From assembly GCA_023388385.1 (NCBI GenBank), contig JAEWGK010000080.1:1-19485 (forward strand): a DNA stretch of 19,485 nt, given 5' to 3'. The position numbers and the translations under genes were made by a program. The notes beneath the pieces were generated by a model, which was not told where the DNA came from, did no database searches, and saw only the letters and a program-made list of their open reading frames with translations. Within the stretch, counting starts at the first letter, position 1. Each line of letters starts with the position of its first letter. The DNA comes from Actinomycetes bacterium. Lineage in GTDB: Bacteria > Actinomycetota > Actinomycetes > Mycobacteriales > Mycobacteriaceae. Shown here piece by piece: positions 1 through 7,775 of the stretch.

Positions 1-1589
1 TCATGGCGGCGCGGATGCGCGAGATCCTGTCGACGCGCTACTTCGCCAAGCTCCTGTCGCTGCCGCAACGCTACTTCGACAACCAGGTCACGGGCACGAT
101 CATCGCCCGCCTCGACCGGTCCATCACGAATGTCACGCAGTTCATGCAGTCGGCGTCGAACAACTTCTCCCCCATGCTGGTCACGGTCGCGGCGGTGCTG
201 GGCATCACGGTGCTCCACTGGTGGCCGCTCGCGGTACTGCTGGCGCTGGTGTTCCCGACGTACCTGTGGCTCACCGCGCTGACGTCACGGCGCTGGCTGG
301 TGTTCGAGAAGGACAAGAACGAGGAGGTCGACCACGCCGGCGGCCGTTTCGCGGAGGTCGTCGGCCAGGTCAAGGCGGTGCGCAGCTACGTCGCCGAGGT
401 CCGCGAGGTCGCGGTGTTCGGCCGCCGCTACGACCGCACGGTCGCCCTCACCCGCCGCCAGTCACGGTGGTGGCACCTCATGGACTCGCTGCGCGGCAGC
501 CTGCTCAACCTCATCTTCTTCGGCATCTACCTGCTTCTGTTCCTGCGCACGCTGAACGGCGGGTTCTCCATCGGCACGATGGTCATGCTGATCCAGCTGG
601 TAGCGATGGTCCGCACCCCGGCGGAGATGATGTCCTACATGATCGACACGGCCCAGCGCGCCGTGGCGGGCTCCCGCGACTACTTCGCGGTCATGGAGAT
701 GGACTCCGAGTCCGCGGCGCCCCGCGAGCTGGCGCGAGCCGCGTCGGCGAGCTCCGGCTTCGGCGACCTGGACCGCGGCCGCACGCCCGCCGGGCCCCTG
801 CCAGTGCCGGAGGACGGGCCGGCGGTGGAGTTCGATGACGTGTCGTTCGCCTACGAGGGCGACGACGAGGTCATCCACGGCGTGACGTTCTCCGCGCAGC
901 CGGGCGAGCGCGTGGCGCTGGTCGGCGAGTCCGGCGGCGGCAAGTCGACGCTGGTCAACCTACTGCTGGGCTTCTACGCCCCGACCGGCGGCACGCTGCG
1001 CGTGTGCGGCGCTGACGCGGCGGAGACGCCGATGGAGCGGCTGCGCGCGTCGTCGGCGGTGGTGTTCCAGGACGCGTCGCTGTTCTCCGGGACGATCCGG
1101 GAGAACATCGCGTACGGCCGCCCCGGCGCCACCGACGGGGAGATCGAGGACGCCGCCCGCCGCGCCAATGCCGACGGGTTCATCCGGAGGTTCGCCGACG
1201 GCTACGACACCGTCATCGGCGAGCGCGGCGTGCGCCTGTCCGGCGGCCAGAGGCAGCGCGTGGCCATCGCGAGGGCGATCCTCAAGGACGCCCCCGTGCT
1301 TATCCTCGACGAGGCGACCTCCGCGCTGGACACCAAGGCCGAGCGCGAGGTCCAGCGCGGACTCGAGGAGCTCATGGCGGGGCGGACGACCATCATCATC
1401 GCCCACCGGCTGTCGACGATCTCCGGCGTCGACACCATCGTGACCCTGCGCGACGGCCACGTCGACGAGGTCGGCCCGCCGGCGGTCCTGGCCACCTCCG
1501 GCGGCATCTACTCCGAGCTGCTGCGCCTGACGGCGTCGGCATCCGCAGAGGACCGCAAGCGCCTGAAGGAGTTCGGCGTCAGCATCTGA
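1..1589 (+). CDS. ABC exporter, fused permease/ATPase, 5'-truncated by the window edge
   Basis: An ABC half-exporter with membrane domain and ATPase on one chain, pumping a substrate outward as a homo- or heterodimer. The reading frame is open from the first base; an ATG lies at base 3, but the protein there starts in the middle of a type-IV exporter membrane domain (the region before 'LLSLPQRYFD', normally preceded by two membrane helices, is missing), so the gene begins upstream. Counting from base 3, membrane helices lie roughly at 50-95 and 160-205, and the ATPase has Walker A GESGGGKST (308-316), signature LSGGQ (412-416), Walker B VLILDE (432-437) and the H-loop histidine (468). All ATPase motifs are intact. 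The substrate cannot be told; such exporters carry lipids, peptides, siderophores or drugs. Two small ORFs lie just downstream on the opposite strand. Confidence 0.9.
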   Translation, partial: MAARMREILSTRYFAKLLSLPQRYFDNQVTGTIIARLDRSITNVTQFMQSASNNFSPMLVTVAAVLGITVLHWWPLAVLLALVFPTYLWLTALTSRRWLVFEKDKNEEVDHAGGRFAEVVGQVKAVRSYVAEVREVAVFGRRYDRTVALTRRQSRWWHLMDSLRGSLLNLIFFGIYLLLFLRTLNGGFSIGTMVMLIQLVAMVRTPAEMMSYMIDTAQRAVAGSRDYFAVMEMDSESAAPRELARAASASSGFGDLDRGRTPAGPLPVPEDGPAVEFDDVSFAYEGDDEVIHGVTFSAQPGERVALVGESGGGKSTLVNLLLGFYAPTGGTLRVCGADAAETPMERLRASSAVVFQDASLFSGTIRENIAYGRPGATDGEIEDAARRANADGFIRRFADGYDTVIGERGVRLSGGQRQRVAIARAILKDAPVLILDEATSALDTKAEREVQRGLEELMAGRTTIIIAHRLSTISGVDTIVTLRDGHVDEVGPPAVLATSGGIYSELLRLTASASAEDRKRLKEFGVSI

Positions 1590-1620
1590 CGGGTCGCGCG
1601 GCGGCTGCGGCGGGGCTGTG

Positions 1621-1638
1621 CGACGCGGTCCGCGTTCG
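1621..1638. terminator. weak possible bidirectional hairpin between convergent genes
   Basis: CGACGCG and CGCGTTCG can pair with one bulged base around a 3-base loop. It lies between the end of the ABC exporter (plus) and the end of the 50-codon ORF (minus). There is no T-tract and the stem is short, so this is only a candidate. Confidence 0.2.
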
Positions 1639-1657
1639 CCCGGCCCCGGCCCCGCGA

Positions 1658-1810
1658 TCAGCGGGAGGCCAGCGCGGGGGCGGAGAAGTCGAAGGCCACC
1701 AGCTCGTCGTCGACGATGGCCGGGCGGGCGGGACCGTCATAGTCGAAGAGCGGCAGGTAGTCCGCGAAGGTGAAGGGATCGACGACGGGGGCGGCGAAGG
1801 TCGTGGTCAT
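1658..1810 (-). CDS. small acidic protein of 50 residues, unknown function
   Basis: I do not recognise this protein. From ATG at 1810 it encodes 50 residues starting MTTTFAAPVVDPFTFADYLP and ending in SAPALASR. It is acidic (about 8 Asp/Glu against 2 Arg), rich in Phe, Tyr, Ala and Pro, and has no Cys, signal peptide or membrane helix. Coding evidence is the codon use: nearly every third position is G or C (exceptions GAT, TAT, GGT), while second positions are much less GC-rich, as in real genes of this genome. A possible Shine-Dalgarno (AGGA) sits about 11 bases before the ATG, longer than ideal. An in-frame ATG at 1894 would add 28 residues of compositionally odd sequence and overlaps the preceding small ORF, so I prefer 1810. 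It follows a 23-codon ORF by 59 bases and probably shares its promoter. It could be a small regulatory protein or a peptide precursor. Confidence 0.5.
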   Translation of the reverse strand: MTTTFAAPVVDPFTFADYLPLFDYDGPARPAIVDDELVAFDFSAPALASR

Positions 1811-1869
1811 GGCTGCGAATGTCCTCGGAAGTGTCCGGTGCTGCGGGTGATGCGGGGTACTGGGCGCGA

Positions 1870-1941
1870 TCAGCGGCAACAGGGCATTCGGCACGGGAGG
1901 ACGGCGTTCATCATGGCGGCGGCGTGCTGCGTCGCGGTCAT
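1870..1941 (-). CDS. 23-residue Cys-ending small ORF, possible leader peptide
   Basis: ATG at 1941 is preceded by GGAGAGGAG (1948-1956) with a 6-base spacer, the best Shine-Dalgarno in the window. The peptide starts MTATQHAAAMMNAVLP and then carries three Cys in its last seven residues (CRMPCCR) before TGA. A promoter-like pair lies just upstream (1973-2001). Actinobacteria are known to use upstream ORFs with clustered Cys codons as cysteine-responsive attenuators; the position of the Cys codons next to the stop fits that pattern, but I see no clear terminator/antiterminator in the 59 bases before the next ORF. That it is translated is well supported by the ribosome site; the regulatory role is inference. 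It may instead be a small secreted or metal-binding peptide. Confidence 0.5.
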   Translation of the reverse strand: MTATQHAAAMMNAVLPCRMPCCR

Positions 1942-1972
1942 CGTCGGCTCCTCTCCGTGGCTCATGGGCACG

Positions 1973-2001
1973 AGGATAGCGCGGATAGACCGACCCGTAC
2001 A
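1973..2001 (-). promoter_or_regulatory. promoter for the small-ORF pair
   Basis: On the minus strand TGTACG (1996-2001) and TATCCT (1973-1978) are separated by exactly 17 bases. The start site would be near 1966, giving a roughly 25-base leader before the strong Shine-Dalgarno. CGGTCT occurs twice 14 bases apart over this element and could be an operator. The -35 is a poor match. Confidence 0.4.
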
Positions 2002-2057
2002 GACCGAGCGGTTCATTTTCCGCGTTTCCCCTCCCAAGCGGGGGTGGGCCGGCCCCG

Positions 2058-3032
2058 CTAGTCCTCCGGAGCCGGGGCCGGGACCAGATACCGTCCGGCG
2101 CCGGGGACGGCCTCGACGACGACCGGCATCGGCATCATGAAGTCGCCGTCGGCGTAGGCGTTCATCGTGCGATCGCCGAGGAACTCGACGGTCGCCCGGC
2201 GCGTGCGGTGGACCGTGACCTCCTTCTCCCCGACGTGCCCGCCCTCGAAGACCTTCCGGAACACCAGCGCGGCCTTGAGGCGGCCGGCCTTGCCGATGAC
2301 GGTGATGTCCAGCAGCCCGTCGCACGGGTCCGCGGTTGGGCAGATGAGCATGCCGCCGCCGTAGGACGTCGTGTTGCCGAAGGCCGCCAGCGTCATCCGC
2401 TCGTCCAGGACCGTGCCATCATCCAGCGTGATGCGGAACGGCAGGGCGTGGAAGTTAAGGAACTCCACGACGATGGCCAGGTTGTAGCGGTTGCGCCCGT
2501 GCGGCCACGTCATGACGTTGACCCGATCGGAGACCAGCGAGTCGAAGCCGGAGCACATGATGGTGCCGAACCAACGGGCGTCCGACTCCGGCCCGCCCTT
2601 CGGGGTGATGCGGCCGAGATCCGTCGTCAAGACGTGCCCGCCGACGATGACATCGGCGGCCGCCGCGGCGTCGTCGCGCGGCAGGCCGTACTGGCGGGCG
2701 TGATCGTTGCCGGTGCCGGCGGGGATGATGCCCAGCGGGATTCCGGTGCCCGCCTGCTCCTGCAGCGCGAGGTTGATCATCCCGTCACCGCCGGCGACGG
2801 CGAGCGCGTCGATACCCCCGGCGTCCAGCGTGCGACGGATGAGGCGGCGGGCGTCCTCCGGCGAGGACCCCTGGAGCTCGATGACGTCGACCCCCCTCTC
2901 CGCGAAGCGGGCCGACGCCTCCCGCGCGGCGTCGAGGGCCACGCCGTGGCCCGCCTTCGGGTTGACGACCAGCGCGATCGTGCGGACGTCGACGCGGGAT
3001 AGCCCGCCACGCGGTCCCTGCGGAGATGCCAC
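2058..3032 (-). CDS. diacylglycerol/lipid kinase (DAGK catalytic domain, YegS/DgkB-like)
   Basis: A cytoplasmic ATP-dependent lipid kinase of 324 residues, the usual size. It would phosphorylate diacylglycerol or a related lipid alcohol and return it to phospholipid synthesis. Diagnostic motifs: NPKAGHG (24-30) at the N-terminus, GGDGM (81-85) for the GGDGT nucleotide loop, and PAGTGNDHA (104-112). A GNTTSYGGGM stretch and a C-terminal DGDFM region complete the fold. The T of GGDGT is Met here. I choose GTG at 3032 because AAAGGAG precedes it by 4 bases and the protein from there aligns with family starts; an upstream in-frame ATG at 3113 has no such site. It is divergent from glpD, with about 176 bases between them, which suggests joint control of glycerolipid metabolism. 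The exact lipid substrate is not determinable. Confidence 0.9.
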   Translation of the reverse strand: MASPQGPRGGLSRVDVRTIALVVNPKAGHGVALDAAREASARFAERGVDVIELQGSSPEDARRLIRRTLDAGGIDALAVAGGDGMINLALQEQAGTGIPLGIIPAGTGNDHARQYGLPRDDAAAAADVIVGGHVLTTDLGRITPKGGPESDARWFGTIMCSGFDSLVSDRVNVMTWPHGRNRYNLAIVVEFLNFHALPFRITLDDGTVLDERMTLAAFGNTTSYGGGMLICPTADPCDGLLDITVIGKAGRLKAALVFRKVFEGGHVGEKEVTVHRTRRATVEFLGDRTMNAYADGDFMMPMPVVVEAVPGAGRYLVPAPAPED

Positions 3033-3124
3033 GGGGCTCCTTTCGTCCGGGCCTGTCCGGGCCCCTCCATGCGGGGGCGATTCACCCCGCCACGTCCAGC
3101 GTAAACCACGCATCCCGGGGAGGG

Positions 3125-3153
3125 TGCGGAAACCCGATCGGGGGCATTACCCT
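3125..3153 (+). promoter_or_regulatory. candidate promoter of the glpD operon
   Basis: TACCCT (3148-3153) is a -10-like box; TGCGGA (3125-3130) lies 17 bases upstream as a weak -35. Transcription would start near 3160, with a leader of about 50 bases ending in the AAAGGAG site of glpD. The divergent kinase gene may use TACGCT (minus strand, 3098-3103), so the two promoters are back to back. I see no clear operator. Confidence 0.35.
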
Positions 3154-3208
3154 TGGGGCTCGTGCGGCGCCCGACGGCGCCCCCTCCCAGCAGAAAGGAG
3201 CCTCTCCG

Positions 3209-4828
3209 GTGACCACCGGACAACGATCCGCCCGACCGGGCCGCCATCTCGGTGATTCCGCCCTCAACCGCGCCCGGCGCGACCGCGAGTGGGGCGAGCT
3301 CGCCCGCCTGGTCACCGCCGGGGGCGAGATCGACCTCGTCGTCGTCGGCGGCGGCGTCACGGGCGCGGGCATCGCGCTGGACGCAGCCTCCCGCGGCCTC
3401 GACGTCGTCCTGCTGGAGGCCCATGACCTGGCCTTCGGCACCAGCCGCTGGTCCTCGAAGCTCGCCCACGGCGGCCTGCGCTACCTGGCGTCGGGCCGCG
3501 TCGGCATTGCCCAGCGCTCCGCCCGCGAGCGCGGCACCCTGCTGGAGCGCACGGCCCCGCACCTGGTCCACGAGATGACGCAGGTCGTGCCGCTGTTCCG
3601 GGACACGCCCCTGACGGGCAAGGTCCTGCCGCGCCTGGGCTTCATCGCCGGCGACGCCCTGCGCATCGCCGCCGGCACGTCGGGTTCCACCCTCCCCCTG
3701 TCCTCCACGGTCGGGCCGTCGAAGGTCGCCGCCCTGTCGCCGACGGTGCGCCGCGACGGCCTGCTCGGCGGCCACGTCAACCACGACGGGCAGCTTGTCG
3801 ACGACGCCCGGCTCGTCGTCGCCCTCGCCCGCACCGCCGCCCGGCACGGCGCGCGCGTGCTCACGGGCGCCCCGGTGACGGCGGCCGACGGCCGGTCCGC
3901 GACATTCCGCGACGCCCTTGGCGATCTGGGCGAGATGACGCTGCGCGCCCGCGCCGTCGTCAACGCCACCGGCGTGTGGGCCGGGACGCTGGCGAACGAC
4001 ATCCGCGTCCGCCCCTCCCGCGGCACGCACATCGTCGTCGACGCGGAGGCGCTGGGGAATCCGCCGGGCTCCCTCACCGTGGCGGTGCCGGGCCACGTCA
4101 ACCGCTTCTGCTTCGTCCTTCCCGCCCCGCACGGCCGTTGCTACATCGGCCTGACGGACGAGGACGCCCCGGGCCCCGTCCCCGACGTCCCCGAGGTGCC
4201 GGAGGAGGACATCCGCTTCCTTCTCGACGTCGTCAACCGTGCCCTGGACCGGAAGCTCACGCGCGACGACGTGATCGGCGCCTTCGCGGGCCTGCGCCCC
4301 CTGATCGACTCGGGCGACGGCTCGACCGCGGATCTCTCGCGCGAGCACGCGGTGCTCACGGGCGACGACGGGCTCATCAGCATCGTCGGCGGCAAGCTGA
4401 CCGAGTACCGGCTCATGGCCGAGCAGGCGGTCGATGCCGCGCTCGACGCGATGGGCGCGGACGGCGCCGACCGTCCCGCCTGCCGCACCCGGACCCTGCC
4501 GCTGGTCGGCGCACCCGGCGCGGCGGAGGGCGCGGACGTCCCGCCGCAGCTGGCCGCCCGCCACGGCGCGGAGGCCACCGAGGTCGTCGCGTCCTGCCCG
4601 CTCGACCGTCCGCTGGAGCCGGTGTTCCCCGGCTCGGACGTCCTGCGCTGCGAGTTCGCGTGGGCCGTGACCCACGAGGGCGCCTGCACCGCCGCCGACA
4701 TCCTGGAGCGTCGCACCCGCCTGGCGCTCGTCCCCGCCGACGGAGAGGCCGCCGCGGCCGACGCCGACGAAGCCCTGACCCTGCCGCACGCCTCCCCCGC
4801 CGGCCCCGACCACAAGGAGAACCGATGA
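3209..4828 (+). CDS. glpD: aerobic glycerol-3-phosphate dehydrogenase
   Basis: FAD-dependent membrane-associated enzyme oxidising sn-glycerol 3-phosphate to dihydroxyacetone phosphate and passing electrons to quinone. The 539-residue length is normal. The Rossmann FAD motif VVVGGGVTGAG ends at residue 54, E70 is at the ribose-binding position, and FGTSRWSSKLAHGGLRYL (76-93) is the hallmark of the GlpD family; the DAO fold is followed by the usual C-terminal domain (about 400-539). I choose GTG at 3209: AAAGGAG lies 8 bases upstream, and FAD-binding sequence then starts at a normal distance. The frame is open further 5' but without homology. The stop overlaps the next ATG by 4 bases (ATGA), indicating translational coupling. 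The C-terminal tail is Ala/Asp-rich and probably disordered. Confidence 0.95.
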   Translation: MTTGQRSARPGRHLGDSALNRARRDREWGELARLVTAGGEIDLVVVGGGVTGAGIALDAASRGLDVVLLEAHDLAFGTSRWSSKLAHGGLRYLASGRVGIAQRSARERGTLLERTAPHLVHEMTQVVPLFRDTPLTGKVLPRLGFIAGDALRIAAGTSGSTLPLSSTVGPSKVAALSPTVRRDGLLGGHVNHDGQLVDDARLVVALARTAARHGARVLTGAPVTAADGRSATFRDALGDLGEMTLRARAVVNATGVWAGTLANDIRVRPSRGTHIVVDAEALGNPPGSLTVAVPGHVNRFCFVLPAPHGRCYIGLTDEDAPGPVPDVPEVPEEDIRFLLDVVNRALDRKLTRDDVIGAFAGLRPLIDSGDGSTADLSREHAVLTGDDGLISIVGGKLTEYRLMAEQAVDAALDAMGADGADRPACRTRTLPLVGAPGAAEGADVPPQLAARHGAEATEVVASCPLDRPLEPVFPGSDVLRCEFAWAVTHEGACTAADILERRTRLALVPADGEAAAADADEALTLPHASPAGPDHKENR

Positions 4829-6504
4829 CCGAGTCCACCGCCCCCCGCCACCGCATGCGCTGGTGGGGCTGGGGCGTCGACGGCCACGACAAGCCGCTGA
4901 CCGACTCGGCGGCCGACCTGCTGCGCCGGGAGATCGGCATGCGGGACGAGAACCACCCGCCGATCGACATCGCCGACGTGCAGATCCCCACCACCCGCCT
5001 CGGCGACGACGACCTGGCGGCCCTGCGCGCCGCCGTCCCGGCCGTCGCCGACGATCACGACACGCGCGTCCGGCACGCCGTCGGCCGCTCCTACCCGGAT
5101 CTCGCCCGGCTGCGCGCGGGAAAGCTGGAGATCGCCCCGGACGCCGTCGTCACGCCCGCGGACGAGGACGAGCTCGCCGCCGTGCTGCGCGTCTGCTCCG
5201 ACCGGGGCATTGCGGTGGTGCCGTTCGGCGGCGGGACCAGCGTCGTCGGCGGCGTCGAGGCCGTCGACGGGGGCTTCGGCAAGGCCATCGCCCTGTCCAT
5301 GACACGGTTCGATCGCGTCCTCGACGTCGACCGCGTCGCCGGCACCGTCACCGTGGAGACCGGCGTGTACGGCCCCGACCTGGAGGCGCACCTCGCGCCG
5401 ACGGGCATGACGGTCGGGCACTTCCCGCAGTCCTTCGAGTTCTCCACCGTCGGCGGCTGGCTGGCATGCCGCTCCGCCGGCCAGGAGTCCTCCGGCTACG
5501 GGCGCATCGACCGCAACGTCATCGGCCTGCGCGTGGTCACCCCGGCCGGCGCAATGGAGTTCCGCGACATCCCGTCGACCGCCGCCGGCCCGGACCCGCG
5601 CCAGCTGTTCCTCGGTTCCGAGGGCACGCTCGGCGTCATCGTCCACGCGACGCTGCAGCTGCACCGGGCGCCGAAGGAGATGATCTTCGACACCTACTTC
5701 TTCCGCTCCTTCGAGGAGGGCGCGGAGGTCTTCCGCGAGCTGGAGCAGTCCGGCGATATCCCGCACCTGGCGCGGTTGTCGGACGAGAAGGAGACGCTGT
5801 ACGGCATCGAGCAGCTCTCCGGCTCCATCGGCTCGAAGTTGACCGGGTACCTGCGGGCGCGCGGGTACGAGACGCCGTGCATGGCCATCTTCGGCTTCGG
5901 CCAGGAGTCCCCCGCCGCCGGCCGCGTCGCCCGCGAGCGCCTGGCGGCGCGGCTGCTGCGCCGCCCCTGCACCCGCCTGGGCGCCATCCCCGGGATGATG
6001 TGGGTCAAGGCACGCTTCACCTCGCCGTACCTGCGCGACGTGATGATGACGCGCGGGGTGGCCGTCGACACGCTGGAGACCGCGACCACCTGGGACAACG
6101 CAGCGAACCTGCGCCGGGCCATCGTGGAGGGCATGGAGGCCGCGGCGGACGCCCACGGCACGCCGGCCTACGTGTTCTGCCACATCTCCCACATGTACGA
6201 GTCGGGCTGCTCGCTGTACTTCACGTACTTCTTCCGCGAGGAGCGCGGCCGGATCATGGACCAGTGGATGGACATCAAGGGCGCCGCGTCGGACGCCATC
6301 GTCGCCCACGGCGGCACCATCACCCACCACCACGGCGTCGGCCAGGATCACGCGCCGTGGAACCGGACGGAGAACACCGAGCTGTACGGTCGCGTCCTCG
6401 CGGCGGTGAAGCGGGAGCTCGACCCCGCCGGCGTCCTCAACCCCGGCAAGCTGTTCACCGGTCCCGCCGACCTGCGCGACCGCTACCGCGGCGACGAGGT
6501 TTAG
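4825..6504 (+). CDS. FAD-binding oxidoreductase, alkylglycerone-phosphate-synthase-like
   Basis: Flavoenzyme of the PCMH/VAO family, 559 residues. It starts with MRWWGWG (11-17), a pattern seen at the start of alkyl-DHAP synthases; the PCMH FAD-binding domain contains VVPFGGGTSVVGGVE (131-145), SAGQESSGYG and FLGSEGTLGV; the C-terminal part has the His cluster HHHGVGQDH (501-509), corresponding to the catalytic histidines of AGPS. Family members either exchange an acyl for an alkyl chain on acyl-DHAP (ether lipid formation) or oxidise 2-hydroxy acids such as lactate or glycolate. The AGPS-like ends and the coupling to glpD, whose product is DHAP, favour a DHAP-related role, but this is inference. 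An AAGGAG ribosome site precedes the ATG, and the ATG overlaps the glpD stop. Confidence 0.85.
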   Translation: MTESTAPRHRMRWWGWGVDGHDKPLTDSAADLLRREIGMRDENHPPIDIADVQIPTTRLGDDDLAALRAAVPAVADDHDTRVRHAVGRSYPDLARLRAGKLEIAPDAVVTPADEDELAAVLRVCSDRGIAVVPFGGGTSVVGGVEAVDGGFGKAIALSMTRFDRVLDVDRVAGTVTVETGVYGPDLEAHLAPTGMTVGHFPQSFEFSTVGGWLACRSAGQESSGYGRIDRNVIGLRVVTPAGAMEFRDIPSTAAGPDPRQLFLGSEGTLGVIVHATLQLHRAPKEMIFDTYFFRSFEEGAEVFRELEQSGDIPHLARLSDEKETLYGIEQLSGSIGSKLTGYLRARGYETPCMAIFGFGQESPAAGRVARERLAARLLRRPCTRLGAIPGMMWVKARFTSPYLRDVMMTRGVAVDTLETATTWDNAANLRRAIVEGMEAAADAHGTPAYVFCHISHMYESGCSLYFTYFFREERGRIMDQWMDIKGAASDAIVAHGGTITHHHGVGQDHAPWNRTENTELYGRVLAAVKRELDPAGVLNPGKLFTGPADLRDRYRGDEV

Positions 6505-6564
6505 CGGGGTCCCGGCCACGGAGACGGCCACGGCGCGGCCGCGGTGTTCCGCGCCCGGGCCGTG

Positions 6565-6577
6565 TACCGTTCGGTCC
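6565..6577 (+). promoter_or_regulatory. -10 box of a leaderless aecD transcript
   Basis: TACCGT (6565-6570) is followed by 7 bases and then the ATG, so transcription would start at or within a base or two of the A of ATG. No Shine-Dalgarno is present. The -35 region is poor. Confidence 0.5.
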
Positions 6578-7762
6578 ATGATCGATTCCGCAGCGACCGC
6601 CCCCACGTTCCCCTCCCTCGACGAACTCCGCGCCCGCGGCACCCTGAAGTGGACCGCCTTCGACGCCGACGTGCTGCCCATGTGGGTCGCCGAGTCCGAC
6701 GCGGCGACGTGCCCCGCGGTGCTGCGGGCGGTGCGGGAGGCCGCCGACCGGGAGTTCCTGGGCTACCCGCCGCGCAACGCGTCGGGCCTCGGCCAGGCCA
6801 CGGCCGACTGGTGCCGCCGCCGCTACGGCTGGGAGGTGGACCCGGCCCGCGTCCACGCCGCCGCCGACGTCGTCCGCGGCGTCGTCTTCGCGGTGCAGCA
6901 CTTCACCGAGCCGGGCTCCCCGATCATCGTGCCGACCCCCGCCTACATGCCGTTCTTCGAGGTCGGCCCCGTCGCGGGCCGCGAGACCGTCTTCGTGCCG
7001 ACCCTCGACCGCGGCCCGGACCCGGAGGCCGTCGAGCGCGCCTTCGCCGCAGGCGCGGGCTCCCTCATCCTGGCCAACCCCAACAACCCGCTGGGCTTCA
7101 CGTACGACGAGGCGACGCTGCGCGAACTGGCCGACATCGCGGACCGCCACGGCGCGCGCATCATCTCCGACGAGATCCACGCGCCCATCGTCCTCGAGGG
7201 CCGGCACGTGCCCACCGCCTCCGTCTCGGAGACCGCCGACCGGGTCACCATCACCGTCACCGCGACGTCGAAGGGCTGGAACACCGCCGGCCTGAAGTGC
7301 GCGCAGATCATCCTCAACGAGGCCGACGAAAAGACGTGGCGCACCGTCCCCCACGTCGCCACGGAGGGCGTCTCCACCTTCGGCCAGGTGGCCGCCGTCG
7401 CCGCGTACCGCGACGGGGAGGCGTGGCTCGACGGGTTCATCGACGTGCTGCGCGCCAACCGCGACGAGATCGCCCGCCGCCTGCCGGAGGTCCTCCCCGG
7501 CGCCCGCTTCTCCCCCGCCGACGCCTCCTACCTGGCGTGGCTCGACCTGCGCGGCGTGGAGCCCATCATGGCCGACGTCGAGGCCGGCCGGTCCTCCTCC
7601 GCCCAGACGTGGCTGCTGGAGCATGCCCGCGTCGCCGTCAACCCCGGCGAGGCGTTCGGCGACGGCGGCGAGGGCCACGTCCGCCTCAATTACGCGACCT
7701 CACCGGAGATCCTCGCCGAGGGCCTGGACCGCATCGGCGCCGCAGTCGCCGCAGCGCGCTGA
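6578..7762 (+). CDS. aecD: cystathionine beta-lyase / C-S lyase, PLP-dependent (MalY/PatB family)
   Basis: Cytoplasmic PLP enzyme cleaving C-S bonds: cystathionine to homocysteine, pyruvate and ammonia in methionine synthesis, and other cysteine S-conjugates. The 394-residue protein has the MalY/PatB opening RGTLKWTAFDADVLPMWVAESD (about 20-41), the NPNNPLG loop near 168-174, DEIHAP with the PLP-nitrogen Asp, and the Schiff-base lysine K232 in ATSKGWNTAGLK. The overall pattern matches the corynebacterial AecD protein as I remember it. The start at 6578 is supported by a -10 box 7 bases upstream and by family start position. It is convergent with the acid phosphatase gene, with only 13 bases between stop codons and no visible terminator hairpin. 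Confidence 0.88.
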   Translation: MIDSAATAPTFPSLDELRARGTLKWTAFDADVLPMWVAESDAATCPAVLRAVREAADREFLGYPPRNASGLGQATADWCRRRYGWEVDPARVHAAADVVRGVVFAVQHFTEPGSPIIVPTPAYMPFFEVGPVAGRETVFVPTLDRGPDPEAVERAFAAGAGSLILANPNNPLGFTYDEATLRELADIADRHGARIISDEIHAPIVLEGRHVPTASVSETADRVTITVTATSKGWNTAGLKCAQIILNEADEKTWRTVPHVATEGVSTFGQVAAVAAYRDGEAWLDGFIDVLRANRDEIARRLPEVLPGARFSPADASYLAWLDLRGVEPIMADVEAGRSSSAQTWLLEHARVAVNPGEAFGDGGEGHVRLNYATSPEILAEGLDRIGAAVAAAR

Positions 7763-7775
7763 CCCGGCACGGGGA

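Noticed and set aside
2777..4813. 678-codon minus-strand open frame opposite glpD
   Set aside because: It is the shadow of glpD and the kinase gene: low-complexity, Arg/Gly/Ala/Asp-rich, without any domain pattern, as expected in very GC-rich DNA.
4141..6681. 846-codon minus-strand open frame opposite the AGPS-like gene
   Set aside because: Shadow frame with no motif; the plus strand carries clear FAD-binding and His-cluster motifs.
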